A stretch of DNA of 64,000 bases from Anderseniella sp963759095 (GCA_963759095.1 CAVWYF010000022.1:81234-145233), one strand, 5' to 3'. Shown: positions 34,724 to 43,749, counted from the stretch's first letter. Notes: generated from the letters alone by a model not told the origin. A program made the numbers and translations.

Positions 34724-35674
34724 ATGGCAACGAACTGGCAAAAGCCCGGCGATCCCATGCGCCTGATCGTCATGGGCCAACAGGCATTCGGCAAGGATGC
34801 GCTGGCCAAAATACTTGAAGCCGGCAAGGACGAAGTTGTCGCGGTGTATTGCGAACCCGATCGGGAGGGCAGGCCGGTCGACCCGATCAAGGAATTTGCG
34901 CTGGAAAAGGGCTTGGCCGTACATCAGCCTGCGGATTTCGACGCTCAGGAAGCACTGGACACGCTGGCGTCCTGCAATGCCGACCTCATGGTCATGGCTT
35001 TCGTCAATGTTTTCGTGCCGGAAGCTGCCCGCGACACGCCGGAACTGGGCTCAATCTGCTTTCACCCCTCGCTGTTGCCACTCCATCGTGGTCCCAGTGC
35101 GGTGAACTGGCCGATCATCATGGGGTCAACGCAGTCGGGTTATAGCTGGTTCTATCCAACTGACGGGCTCGATGAGGGCGACAGTCTCATGCAGTGGGAA
35201 TGCGACATCGCACCGGATGACACGGTGATCAACCTCTACTTCAAGAAGATCTACCCGTCCGCAATTGAAAGCGTGCTGGAAGTCTGTGACCTGTTCCGTT
35301 CGGGCAAGCCGCCGCGCATTGTCCCGGATGAGGCCGATGCAACATACGAACGGCGCTGCACCAAGAAGCATGCCAGGATTGACTGGAACAAGCCGGTGAA
35401 ACAGGTTTACGATCTGATCCGCGGCACCAATCCAAGCCCCGGCGCCTGGACAACGCTGAATGGCAACGAAGTGCAGATTTACGACTGCAAATTGGTGGCC
35501 GGTGACGGTGTGTCCTCTAAAGTCATCAATGTCTCGGATGAAGGTGTCGTCGTGCAACTGATCGGCGGGCGGGTTTGTATCAAGCGGGTCCGGCCTGCCG
35601 GAGAAGAGAAGATGGCTGCTCACGACTGGGCCGCGCAAGCAGGCGTTACTGCTGGAACAGTATTGGGTAGTTAG
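34724..35674 (+). CDS. Formyltransferase / 10-formyl-THF hydrolase-like protein
   Basis: A 316-residue protein with the two-domain layout of methionyl-tRNA formyltransferase. It most resembles the N-terminal hydrolase domain of 10-formyltetrahydrofolate dehydrogenase: ICFHPSLLPLHRGPSAVNW has a hydrophobic residue where Fmt has the catalytic Asn. H114 and D150 (DGLDEGDSL) are kept. The C-terminal OB-like domain has RGTNPSPGAWTTLNG. Being third after oxc and frc, it may link the one-carbon product of oxalate breakdown to folate. A GGGAG site precedes the ATG. That role is inferred. A second fmt for initiation presumably lies elsewhere. Confidence 0.78.
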   Translation: MATNWQKPGDPMRLIVMGQQAFGKDALAKILEAGKDEVVAVYCEPDREGRPVDPIKEFALEKGLAVHQPADFDAQEALDTLASCNADLMVMAFVNVFVPEAARDTPELGSICFHPSLLPLHRGPSAVNWPIIMGSTQSGYSWFYPTDGLDEGDSLMQWECDIAPDDTVINLYFKKIYPSAIESVLEVCDLFRSGKPPRIVPDEADATYERRCTKKHARIDWNKPVKQVYDLIRGTNPSPGAWTTLNGNEVQIYDCKLVAGDGVSSKVINVSDEGVVVQLIGGRVCIKRVRPAGEEKMAAHDWAAQAGVTAGTVLGS

Positions 35675-35687
35675 GGGTTGAAGCATT

Positions 35688-36548
35688 ATGGCCATTCGCA
35701 GAATATTTGTTCCAATCAGAAACGATGGCAAAGGCGAGAACGTGCTTGATCATGCACTGGCGCTGGCTGGCAAGACCGGCCATATCGAGGCAGTGCATTG
35801 TCGCCCGGCACCGGAAGACCTGATCCCGTTTGGCGTATCCGTCCCGGCCATTCTGCGCGACCAGATTGCCAAATCCGGCGATGAGCTTGCCAACGCAGAA
35901 GAGGCGCAGATCACGCGACAATTTGAAGATTATGCCCGCGCCAACAATCTGACCATGGTCGGTATTGGCAAATCTCACCCCAAGAACAAACTGTCTGCCA
36001 CTTGGCGCATCGAGCGTGGCAAGCAGGCCAATATCGTGTCGGCGCGTGGCCGTTTGGCCGATGTTGTTGCGGTTGCAAGACCGGATCGTGACAGGGCAAT
36101 GGGTCGCAATACGCTTGAAGCGGCACTGGTGAACACGGGTTCGCTTGTGATGATGTGCCCGCCCCTGTCGCCACCCAAAAAGATCGGCAGCCATATTGCC
36201 GTGGCATGGAACGGATCACGCGAGGCCGCACGGGCGGTATCTCTGGCAATGCCGCTCCTGACGGCTGCCTCCACGGTGTCTGTTATGACCATGGCGGGTG
36301 AAAAGCTGGAACTTACCGGTGCGCACCTGCTGAACTTCCTGTCTGATCATGACATCAAGGCTGCCCATACTGAAATCAAGTCTGGCAGCAATGCGGGCAA
36401 GGCATTGCTCGAGGGCGCCAATTCGGTGGAAGCCGATTGTCTCTTGATGGGGGCGTATGGTTCAAGCCGGGGTCGGGAAATGGTGTTTGGAGGTGCAACG
36501 CAATACGTTGTCGATCATGCGGATATGCCTGTATTGATGGCGCACTAG
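35688..36548 (+). CDS. Tandem-domain universal stress protein
   Basis: A 286-residue UspA-fold protein with two domains (about 1-145 and 157-286). The second keeps a nucleotide-binding pattern, GAYGSSRGREMVFGGATQYV, and ends with the family's VLMAH. The first is more diverged. Such proteins bind ATP or act in stress survival. It is the last gene of the oxalate operon (13-base gap), where formate and CO2 production may cause acid or redox stress. The contribution to oxalate growth is unknown. Confidence 0.85.
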   Translation: MAIRRIFVPIRNDGKGENVLDHALALAGKTGHIEAVHCRPAPEDLIPFGVSVPAILRDQIAKSGDELANAEEAQITRQFEDYARANNLTMVGIGKSHPKNKLSATWRIERGKQANIVSARGRLADVVAVARPDRDRAMGRNTLEAALVNTGSLVMMCPPLSPPKKIGSHIAVAWNGSREAARAVSLAMPLLTAASTVSVMTMAGEKLELTGAHLLNFLSDHDIKAAHTEIKSGSNAGKALLEGANSVEADCLLMGAYGSSRGREMVFGGATQYVVDHADMPVLMAH

Positions 36549-36720
36549 AGCAACGTGAGTTCATTTGATCCCATGTTGCTTTAACATTTTGGAGGCGATC
36601 AGGTTCATGATTTTGGGTTGGTGCAGCCCAAAATCATGAATCTGATCCGGAGCAGTATGGGCCTGAATGAACCCACAATATAGCTCTAACAGTTCGAGCC
36701 GATCATGGTGATTTTTGATT
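36548..36720. repeat. Extragenic palindromic repeat cluster
   Basis: Three hairpins follow the usp stop. AGCAACGTGAGTTC pairs imperfectly with its mate to 36581. Then comes a 24-base arm (36597-36620) with loop GTG and its complement (36624-36647), 22 of 24 paired, containing TTCATGATTTTGGG. A third, degenerate hairpin (GATCATGGTGATTTTTGATT...) follows. The same two hairpin types occur at 44926-45024. No coding sequence. Confidence 0.75.
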
Positions 36721-36860
36721 TTGCAACTCAAAATTATCGCGATTGCGAAACCAGAAAGGAAAGGAGCAACCACTGTGCGGGAAAACATCGAGAATTCTGC
36801 GACAAGCTGTCCGGTTTTGCTTGATGCCGACCGTCAATCTGATACGATCCGGTTGTCAAC

Positions 36861-36870
36861 TGGTATACCA
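36861..36870. promoter_or_regulatory. Predicted FCD-GntR operator before tctC
   Basis: An exact second copy of TGGTATACCA, in GTCAACTGGTATACCACACG, 168 bases before the tctC start. Together with the copy at 30831 it predicts joint control of oxalate breakdown genes and the tripartite transporter by the local GntR regulator. Confidence 0.65.
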
Positions 36871-37038
36871 CACGCCAAGATTTCTTGATTTTGGTTTGTA
36901 TATCAGATGGTTCCACATTGTGGACAGGTACCGGGAATAAGCCGGCAACAGATACGGCGGTCTGGTGGCCAGGGTTCCAAATTTGTAGCAGCACCTGAAC
37001 ATGGGAGCTGTTGTAACGACCCCAAAGGGAGAAATAGA

Positions 37039-38016
37039 ATGAAACTTACTAGAAGAATTGCACTCGGATTTATGTTTGCAACCGGGATGATGGCCTCTGT
37101 TGTCACTGCGACAACCCCGGCCCATGCCTGGGAGCCGACCAAGCCTATTGACTTCGTCATCATGGCCGGCGCCGGCGGTGGTGCTGATCAGATTGCCCGC
37201 TTCCTCCAGTCAGTGGCTGAAAAGAAGAAGTTGACAGTTCGTCCGCTTGTGCCGAACAACAAGGGTGGCGGTTCAGGTGCTGAAGCGCTGATCGCCCTGA
37301 ACGGTGCCAGCGACAAGGATCACTCCATTCTGGTGACATTGAACTCCTTCTTCACCACACCGATACGCCAGCCAAACCTTGGCATCGACATTCAGACATT
37401 TACCCCAGTTACGATGATGGGCGTGGATCCGTTTGTTCTTTGGGTCCACAAGGATTCAGGTATCAAGACGTTCGAGGAGTGGCTTGAGAAAGTCAAAGCC
37501 GACAATGGTGAATATGTCATGGGCGGCACCGGCAAGGGTCAGGAAGACTCCATCGTCATTGCGTGGATGGAAAAGAACTTCGATGTGAAGATCAAATACA
37601 TCCCGTACAAGGGTGGTGGTGCCGTGGCCAAGGATCTCGCCGGCCAGCAGATCATGGCGTCTGTGAACAACCCGTCGGAAGCCAAGGGTTTCTTTGAATC
37701 CGGTGACGTGGTTCCATTGATTGCGTTTTCTGATGAACGTCTGCCGAACCTGCCGGATACGCGTACTGTCAAGGAACTGGACAAGGACTTTTCCTACTAC
37801 AACCAGCGTGCTGTTGTTGGCGCGCCGGGGATGTCGGACGATGCCGCAGCCTATTACCGCGATCTCTTCCAGAAGATCTACGACTCTGAAGAGTGGCAGG
37901 GCTACATGAAGTCTGAAAGCCTTGAGCCTTTGCCGATGGATGCTGCAACCCAGAAAGAGTACTGGAAGACCCAGGTCGACCGGCACAACGAACTGTTGAA
38001 AGCAATCGGCGGCTAA
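37039..38016 (+). CDS. tctC: Tripartite tricarboxylate transporter substrate-binding protein (TctC family)
   Basis: A 325-residue periplasmic Bug/TctC protein with a Sec signal (MKLTRRIALGFMFATGMMAS, cut near AHA-WEP). The mature part opens with the family's KPIDFVIMAGAGGGADQIAR carboxylate-binding loop, has NNKGGGSGAEALI, and later VMGGTGKGQED. The ligand of this family is a small mono- to tricarboxylate. Here the shared operator and adjacency to oxc/frc suggest oxalate or a related acid. AAAGGGAGA precedes the ATG at 37039; the frame opens earlier at 36907 but without a signal peptide. Confidence 0.9.
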   Translation: MKLTRRIALGFMFATGMMASVVTATTPAHAWEPTKPIDFVIMAGAGGGADQIARFLQSVAEKKKLTVRPLVPNNKGGGSGAEALIALNGASDKDHSILVTLNSFFTTPIRQPNLGIDIQTFTPVTMMGVDPFVLWVHKDSGIKTFEEWLEKVKADNGEYVMGGTGKGQEDSIVIAWMEKNFDVKIKYIPYKGGGAVAKDLAGQQIMASVNNPSEAKGFFESGDVVPLIAFSDERLPNLPDTRTVKELDKDFSYYNQRAVVGAPGMSDDAAAYYRDLFQKIYDSEEWQGYMKSESLEPLPMDAATQKEYWKTQVDRHNELLKAIGG

Positions 38017-38082
38017 TCCCGGCATCCGGGATTGTAAGCAACAAGCTGGAGCAGTTTGGTCAGTGGAACTGACTGCTCCAGC
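38015..38082 (+). terminator. Paired stem-loops between tctC and tctB
   Basis: A perfect 8-base stem AATCCCGG-CAT-CCGGGATT (38015-38033) overlaps the tctC stop. It is followed by a perfect 11-base stem GCTGGAGCAGT / ACTGCTCCAGC (38045-38082). Neither has a U-run. Such hairpins after a binding-protein gene usually protect its message or attenuate the membrane genes, which would keep TctC in excess over TctA/B. Confidence 0.6.
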
Positions 38083-38158
38083 CATCTGAAATAAAACAGT
38101 CGTCTTCACGCGCGAGCCTGTCGGCACGCTCGATTGAGGACGTATTGGAGGAGCCGCC

Positions 38159-38662
38159 ATGCGGCGTGCAGAAATAATTACCGCAGGGGTTCTGGCATTG
38201 ATGTCAGTCTATCTGATGTGGAAGAGCACCGAGTTGAATGTTGGCTATATCACGGGTGAAGGCCCAGGTGGTGGTGCCTGGCCGTTCTGGCTTTCCGGAA
38301 TTATGCTGATTTGCACCGGCTTCATCGCGGTTAATTGGTTCCGACAAACCTCGCCACCTTCTCAATCAACCGAACCGTTTCTCGATGGATATGGCAAGAA
38401 AATGCTGTTGCTGGTTGGCGGTGGAATTTTCGGCTTCATCGCATTGATCAACATAATTTCCATGTACGGCGCGATGTTCGTTTTCCTGATCTACTACTTG
38501 CGCATTCTTGGCCGCCATACATGGACGCTCACGATGACGATTGCGACGCTTGTGCCGGTTGTCTTCTTCTTTTTCTTCGAAGCGCTCATGCGTATCACGC
38601 TGCCCAAGGGCATGAAGTTTCTTGAGCCGGTTTTCAATTATCTCAACACGATCATCTATTGA
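38159..38662 (+). CDS. tctB: Tripartite tricarboxylate transporter small subunit (TctB family)
   Basis: A 167-residue inner-membrane protein with four predicted helices (about 5-22, 40-58, 78-98 and a long pair 100-140) and the family's N-terminal GYITGEGPGGGAWPFWLSG segment. GGAGGAGCCGCC precedes the ATG. It sits between tctC and tctA, as is standard for this transporter type. It has no binding role of its own and is needed for transport with TctA. Confidence 0.85.
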   Translation: MRRAEIITAGVLALMSVYLMWKSTELNVGYITGEGPGGGAWPFWLSGIMLICTGFIAVNWFRQTSPPSQSTEPFLDGYGKKMLLLVGGGIFGFIALINIISMYGAMFVFLIYYLRILGRHTWTLTMTIATLVPVVFFFFFEALMRITLPKGMKFLEPVFNYLNTIIY

Positions 38663-38707
38663 CCGAAGCGCGCCTGATGGCGCTGCACGCGAGGGGCTTG
38701 TGACATC

Positions 38708-40237
38708 ATGATGGAAATTCTCGGATTGCTCAGTGACGGCTTGTGGTTATCACTGCAACCAACCAACCTGTTGTTGATTATCGTCGGTGTGACACTGGGC
38801 CTGTTCATTGGTGCCATGCCCGGGCTGGGATCTGTGAACGGTGTGGCCATCCTGCTGCCAATCACCTTCCTGGTGCCGCCGGCATCGGCCATCATATTTC
38901 TTGCAGCTATCTATTATGGCGCCATGTATGGCGGGGCGATCAGTTCGATAACGCTGGGAATTCCGGGGGCTTCAACGGCCGTTGCCACAACGTTTGACGG
39001 CAGACCGCTGGCCTTGAAGGGCCGAGCAAGTCTGGCGCTTATCACGGCTGCGATTGCATCATTCATCGGTGGAACAGTGTCAAATGTCCTGTTTACCGCA
39101 TTTGCACCACCGCTTGCCACAGTAGCGCTGAGTTTCGGAAACCCGGAAATTTTCGCACTGATGCTGCTTGCATTTGCCACGTTTGTGGGGCTGGGAGGTG
39201 ACGATATTCCAAAGACCGTCTTCTCGATCTGTATTGGCCTGGTGTTTGCGGCCGTGGGCTATGACGAGATTTCCGGTGCGCCGAGGCTGGTCTTTTTCGA
39301 CATTTCCGGTTTCCTGCACGGCGTGAACTTCCTGGTGCTGGCCATCGGGGTGTACGGCATCGGCGAGATGCTTTGGACCATCAATTCAACCCGCGGCAAG
39401 ATTACGTCCACGGATGCAAAGATGTCCGTCAAGGGCATTGTTTCAGATGCGAAGGAAGGCATGCAGCGCGGCTGGAAAGGTACCGCCATCGGCTCCTTCC
39501 TTGGCTTCTTTGTCGGCATTTTGCCGGCTGCCGGAGCGACGCCTGGCTCACTCATGTCTTACGGTGTAGCCAAGATGCTGGCCAAGAACCCGAAAGAGTT
39601 TGGCCAGGGTCATCCAGGTGGTGTGGCGGCACCTGAAGCTGCCAACAATTCCGCCTCCACCGGCGCGATGCTGCCTATGCTGACACTCGGCATTCCGGGG
39701 TCCCCGACAACAGCCATCCTGCTTGGTGGTATGGTCATCTGGGGGCTGACACCTGGTCCACGGCTGTTCACGGATCAAAGTGAATTCGTGTGGGGCCTGA
39801 TCGGGTCGTTCTATGTTTCAAACTTCTTCGCTCTGGTAATCAATATAGCCTTCATCCCGCTGTTCATCTGGATGCTGCGCATGCCGTTCACGATCCTGGC
39901 ACCGATGATTTTTGTGCTGTCTGTGGTCGGTGGCTATGCTGCTACGCAGGACATGCACGATGTGTGGCTAATGCTCGGCTTCGGTCTCGGTGCATTTTTC
40001 CTTCGCAAACTCGACTACCCGCTTGCGCCCGCCGTGCTGGCCATCGTGCTGGGTCCCATCGCCGAACCGACGCTGCGCCAGTCTTTGCTGTTATCCTCGG
40101 GTGATCCGTCGATATTTTTCACCCGCGCGATCGCCGGCCCGATTACGGTCATCGCCATCATCCTGATCCTGTTGCCCTTGTTCAAGGTTATCTGGACAAA
40201 AGTGAAATCCTCCAGGGCGCAGACACCTGCACAGTAG
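38708..40237 (+). CDS. tctA: Tripartite tricarboxylate transporter large permease (TctA family)
   Basis: A 509-residue permease with about 11-12 membrane helices. It carries the two TctA signature loops: GAMPGLGSVNGVAILLPITF plus YYGAMYGGAISSITLGIPG in the first half, and FVGILPAAGATPGSLMSYG plus MLTLGIPGSPTTAILLGGM in the second. This is the family's inverted repeat. It uses an ion gradient to import the acid delivered by TctC. Two adjacent ATGs (38708 and 38711) are equally possible starts after GAGGGG. Confidence 0.92.
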   Translation: MMEILGLLSDGLWLSLQPTNLLLIIVGVTLGLFIGAMPGLGSVNGVAILLPITFLVPPASAIIFLAAIYYGAMYGGAISSITLGIPGASTAVATTFDGRPLALKGRASLALITAAIASFIGGTVSNVLFTAFAPPLATVALSFGNPEIFALMLLAFATFVGLGGDDIPKTVFSICIGLVFAAVGYDEISGAPRLVFFDISGFLHGVNFLVLAIGVYGIGEMLWTINSTRGKITSTDAKMSVKGIVSDAKEGMQRGWKGTAIGSFLGFFVGILPAAGATPGSLMSYGVAKMLAKNPKEFGQGHPGGVAAPEAANNSASTGAMLPMLTLGIPGSPTTAILLGGMVIWGLTPGPRLFTDQSEFVWGLIGSFYVSNFFALVINIAFIPLFIWMLRMPFTILAPMIFVLSVVGGYAATQDMHDVWLMLGFGLGAFFLRKLDYPLAPAVLAIVLGPIAEPTLRQSLLLSSGDPSIFFTRAIAGPITVIAIILILLPLFKVIWTKVKSSRAQTPAQ

Positions 40238-40398
40238 GATGCTCAGGCAGGCATCCCGCTGCCACACTCAACGTTCATAAGAGCGCATCTCATCGTGAGT
40301 TGGGGTGCGTTCTGTTGCGCTTCGCTGGATACCTGTCTTCGCGAGTGGCTGGGCGACTATTTTGGCTGATGGTCTGACCATTGTCCGGGCAGAGCCTG

Positions 40399-40413
40399 TT
40401 CCACCATGTGGAA
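40399..40413. promoter_or_regulatory. IclR-like operator site 1 before the PanE-like gene
   Basis: TTCCACCATGTGGAA, a perfect 6-base inverted repeat with a 3-base spacer. It resembles operators of IclR-family regulators. The half-site TTCCACCAT recurs in site 2 at 40532. Confidence 0.5.
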
Positions 40414-40531
40414 TAGATATTTAGCATCAGACGGATTTGCCATGCGTTTAGGTAATGCTGCCAAAATTTAATTGTTATATTTCATTACTTTAAAGTATTT
40501 TTTGGTTCCAAAAACGCATAGTAGAATGCAT

Positions 40532-40549
40532 TTCTACCATATGGTGGAA
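40532..40549. promoter_or_regulatory. IclR-like operator site 2 before the PanE-like gene
   Basis: TTCTACCATATGGTGGAA, an 18-base palindrome with one mismatch per arm, 75 bases upstream of the reductase start. Read on the other strand it contains TTCCACCAT, shared with site 1. The AT-rich stretch between the sites (40440-40510) probably holds the promoter. No IclR gene is in the window. Confidence 0.5.
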
Positions 40550-40623
40550 TGAGTCGCTTGCTCGCGCACGCGCACGCAGGTAGAAACACCCTATATCCAG
40601 CTTTGGTTTGAAAGGTTTTTGCA

Positions 40624-41646
40624 ATGAAAATCTGCATTTACGGCGCAGGTGCGATTGGCGGCTTCATGGGTCATGCTTTGGCACAGGTGCCAGGTGTCGA
40701 ACTGTCGCTGATTGCCCGGGGACCTCACCTTGAAGCCATGCAGGAAAACGGCCTGACGCTTGTCAGGGATGGCGAAACTGTTTCCGTACCGGTGACGGCA
40801 ACATCGAACCCGGCGGACCTGGGTCCCCAGGACTATGTGGTCATAGCACTCAAGAGCCATCAGGCCTGGCAATCTGCCGAAAGTGTTAAGCCGCTATTGG
40901 GGCCGAATACGGCGGTAGTCACCTGTCAGAACGGGGTGCCGTGGTGGTATTTTCACAAGCTTGCCGGTGCATTTGAAGGCAGCAGGTTGGACGCGGTTGA
41001 TCGGGGTGACCGTCAGTGGACCACGTTTGGACCGGGCCGGGCCATCGGATGCGTGGTGTACCCGGCAACCGAAATCGTCGAGCCCGGCGTGATCAAGCAT
41101 GTCTATGGAGACAAGTTCTCGATCGGCGAACCAGACGGCACGGTGTCTCCGCGTTGTGAGGCTTTGTCGAAAGTGCTGGAGGAGGGTGGTCTTCGCGCTC
41201 CCGTGCTGGAAGATATCCGCTCTGAAATCTGGCTCAAATTATGGGGTAACCTCTGTTTCAACCCGATCTCCGCCCTGACCGGAGCAACCCTGGATGTGAT
41301 CGCCACCGAACCAGGCACCCGTGCGCTGGCGAAATCCATGATGCTTGAAGCACAAACACTGGCTGAAAAACTGGGTGCCAGCTTCCGCGTTGATGTGGAG
41401 CGCCGCATTAATGGCGCTGCCGGTGTTGGTGCGCATCGCACCTCCATGTTGCAGGACCTTGATGCCGGCAAGGCGATGGAAATCGACGCACTGGTCACTG
41501 CAGTTCAGGAAATGGGCCGCATTGCAGATGTCGCGACACCAGCGATTGACGGTGTATTGGCCCTGGTCCAGCAACTTGCTGAAAGTCGCGGGCTGTATCC
41601 GACCTATCCGGTCGAAAACGGCGATAATCTGGCCAAGAGCGCTTGA
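40624..41646 (+). CDS. PanE/ApbA-family 2-dehydropantoate reductase-like protein
   Basis: A 340-residue NADP-dependent reductase. The Rossmann motif GAGAIGG is at 7-13, then VVIALKSHQ and CQNGVPWW. The C-terminal helical domain has the catalytic Lys in EIWLKLWGNLCFNPISALTG. It probably reduces a 2-keto acid, though the family has many members that are not ketopantoate reductases. The W-rich GVPWWYFHKL segment is typical of one such group. It stands alone behind two IclR-style palindromes, which suggests a catabolic rather than pantothenate role. Confidence 0.82.
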   Translation: MKICIYGAGAIGGFMGHALAQVPGVELSLIARGPHLEAMQENGLTLVRDGETVSVPVTATSNPADLGPQDYVVIALKSHQAWQSAESVKPLLGPNTAVVTCQNGVPWWYFHKLAGAFEGSRLDAVDRGDRQWTTFGPGRAIGCVVYPATEIVEPGVIKHVYGDKFSIGEPDGTVSPRCEALSKVLEEGGLRAPVLEDIRSEIWLKLWGNLCFNPISALTGATLDVIATEPGTRALAKSMMLEAQTLAEKLGASFRVDVERRINGAAGVGAHRTSMLQDLDAGKAMEIDALVTAVQEMGRIADVATPAIDGVLALVQQLAESRGLYPTYPVENGDNLAKSA

Positions 41647-41745
41647 TTGGATTCCAGATTAGGTACACTTATTCCTTGATGTGTCGGTCCGGTTGCGGCG
41701 AAACTGCAAGCAATAGAGTTGTGAGTGCGATAAAGGAATTAAGTC

Positions 41746-42618
41746 ATGCGGCTGGATGATGAAAAGGCAAGTTCTAATGTGGAAGACCGCCGGGGCCAGC
41801 GTGGTCGCCGCGGCGGGTTTCGTATCCCAATGGGCAGGCGCGGTGGTGGCGGCATCGGGCTCGGAACCATCGTCATCCTGGGCATTTTGTGGTTGGTGTT
41901 CGGTATCAACCCGCTGGAGATGTTGAGCGGCGGTTTCCAACAGCAGACGCAGCAGGTGCCCCAGACGCAACAGCAACAGGGAGCTCCGGCAGCGAACGAT
42001 GAAATGGGCAAGTTCGCCAGCAAGGTACTGTCCACAACTGAGCGTACCTGGACCCGGGTGTTCAAGGAAAACGGACGTCAGTATGAAGAACCCCGCATGG
42101 TTCTGTTTTCCGGTTTCGTGCAATCAGCCTGTGGTGCAGCCCAATCGGCGATGGGGCCGTTCTACTGCCCGCGCGACAAGAAAATTTACATCGACCTCAG
42201 TTTCTTCCGTGACATGAGCTCGCGTCTGGGAGCATCCGGCGATTTTGCGCATGCCTATGTCATCGCCCACGAGGTCGGTCATCATGTCCAGACCTTGCTG
42301 GGTATTGCAGAAAAGGTCACGGCCGCGCGTCTGCAGGCCTCAAAAACCGACGCCAACCGTCTGTCGGTCCGCATGGAATTGCAGGCGGACTGCCTGGCCG
42401 GTGTGTGGGCACGCGACAACAAGAACATTCTTGACCAGGGTGACATCGAAGAAGGCATCAATGCCGCAACCGCCATTGGCGATGATCGCCTGCAGAAGCG
42501 TAGCCAGGGATATGTTGTCCCGGAGAGCTTTACCCATGGTACGTCTGCTCAGCGGGTGGAATGGTTCAAACGTGGCATTCAAACAGGTGATATTCGCCAG
42601 TGTGACACGTTCGGCTGA
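41746..42618 (+). CDS. YpfJ/KPN_02809-type neutral zinc metallopeptidase
   Basis: A 290-residue membrane-anchored protein. It has a charged N-terminus with RRGQRGRRGG, one membrane helix (about 38-54), a Gln-rich linker (QQQTQQVPQTQQQQ) and a zinc metallopeptidase domain with HEVGHH at 175-180. The third ligand is probably the Glu in MELQADCLAGVWA. The conserved FCSG-like segment is VLFSGFVQSACG and FYCPRDKKIYIDLSFF. The domain is predicted on the periplasmic side. Physiological substrates of this family are unknown. Single gene. Confidence 0.88.
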   Translation: MRLDDEKASSNVEDRRGQRGRRGGFRIPMGRRGGGGIGLGTIVILGILWLVFGINPLEMLSGGFQQQTQQVPQTQQQQGAPAANDEMGKFASKVLSTTERTWTRVFKENGRQYEEPRMVLFSGFVQSACGAAQSAMGPFYCPRDKKIYIDLSFFRDMSSRLGASGDFAHAYVIAHEVGHHVQTLLGIAEKVTAARLQASKTDANRLSVRMELQADCLAGVWARDNKNILDQGDIEEGINAATAIGDDRLQKRSQGYVVPESFTHGTSAQRVEWFKRGIQTGDIRQCDTFG

Positions 42619-42677
42619 GCGGTTGCTGCCTGAGACCAGTTTGACATAACGTTCAAAAAGTTTGGGTAACCTGTCTT

Positions 42678-43652
42678 ATGATATCTTCAACACCTTCTCA
42701 ATCGGTGCTCGCATCGGCTGCGCGCAGCGTCATTGTAAGACGCAGGATTCGCGACCATGTCGTCAAAACGCCGTTGCTGAAGTCATGCGCAGTTCTGCCC
42801 GACAAGACGGAGCTGTACTTCAAGGCTGAGAATTTTCAAACAACCGGTTCCTTCAAGCTCAGGGGGGCCACGGCCAGGCTCACATCGTTGCCACTGGACC
42901 GGCCGCTGATAACCGCTTCATCCGGCAATCATGGCATTGCCTGCTCGCATGCCGCGCAGATCACCGGCCATAAACTGACGGTTGTGCTGCCCGAAACCGT
43001 GGCACCGGCAAAGCTTGCCAAAGTCAAAAGCTTTGGTACCGAGGTCATCCTGCACGGTGCCGAGCCAGGGCTCGCGGAGACCCATGCCCAGACATTGGCC
43101 GCCAGCGGGAAATATGTTTACGTCTCGCCCTACAATGATGCCGAAGTGATCGCCGGTCAGGGATCCATAGGGCTGGAACTTCTCGAACAACTGCAGCACA
43201 TCGACAATGTCTTTATCGCGATGGGTGGAGGTGGCCTCATTTCGGGTATCGGCTCGGTGCTCAAATCGTTTCTTCCCGGGTGCCGCATAATTGGCGTCAG
43301 TGCCAGCAACTCCGCTGCATTGGCGGCGTCGATTGAGGCAGGCCACGTGGTTGAAACGGAACATCTCGACACCCTTGCCGATGGTATCGCCGGCGGTGTT
43401 GATGAAGACGCGATAACTCTTGAACTGGCGACAGAAGTGATTGATCGGCTGGTACATTGCAGTGAAGAAGAAATAATATCGGCTCTCAGCGCGCTGGCCT
43501 GGAGCGAGAAGCAAATCGTTGAAGGGGCCGCTGGTCTTGCCCTCGCAGGCTACCTGGCAGACCAGCCGGATTATGCCGGCCAGACAAATGTAGTGTTGTT
43601 ATGCGGTGCCAATTTCGACAAGGCAGCACTTTTGCAGGCGATTGCCACCTGA
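42678..43652 (+). CDS. Threonine/serine dehydratase-like PLP enzyme
   Basis: A 324-residue fold-type II PLP enzyme. PLP would be on K60 in TTGSFKLRGA. The substrate loop is SSGNHGIA and the phosphate loop is MGGGGLISG. There is no ACT regulatory domain, so it is a catabolic dehydratase or racemase (threonine ammonia-lyase, or a hydroxyectoine-utilisation EutB relative) rather than biosynthetic IlvA. The start MISSTPSQSV follows the previous gene by 60 bases. The substrate cannot be fixed from sequence. Confidence 0.82.
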   Translation: MISSTPSQSVLASAARSVIVRRRIRDHVVKTPLLKSCAVLPDKTELYFKAENFQTTGSFKLRGATARLTSLPLDRPLITASSGNHGIACSHAAQITGHKLTVVLPETVAPAKLAKVKSFGTEVILHGAEPGLAETHAQTLAASGKYVYVSPYNDAEVIAGQGSIGLELLEQLQHIDNVFIAMGGGGLISGIGSVLKSFLPGCRIIGVSASNSAALAASIEAGHVVETEHLDTLADGIAGGVDEDAITLELATEVIDRLVHCSEEEIISALSALAWSEKQIVEGAAGLALAGYLADQPDYAGQTNVVLLCGANFDKAALLQAIAT

Positions 43653-43749
43653 CCTGAACGTTGAAGTCTGAATTTTGAAGCAGGCCGGCAAGAGGGTGTC
43701 GCAGTTGTTGACCCGACACCCCCGGTCAACCTTGGTAATGATGAAACGA

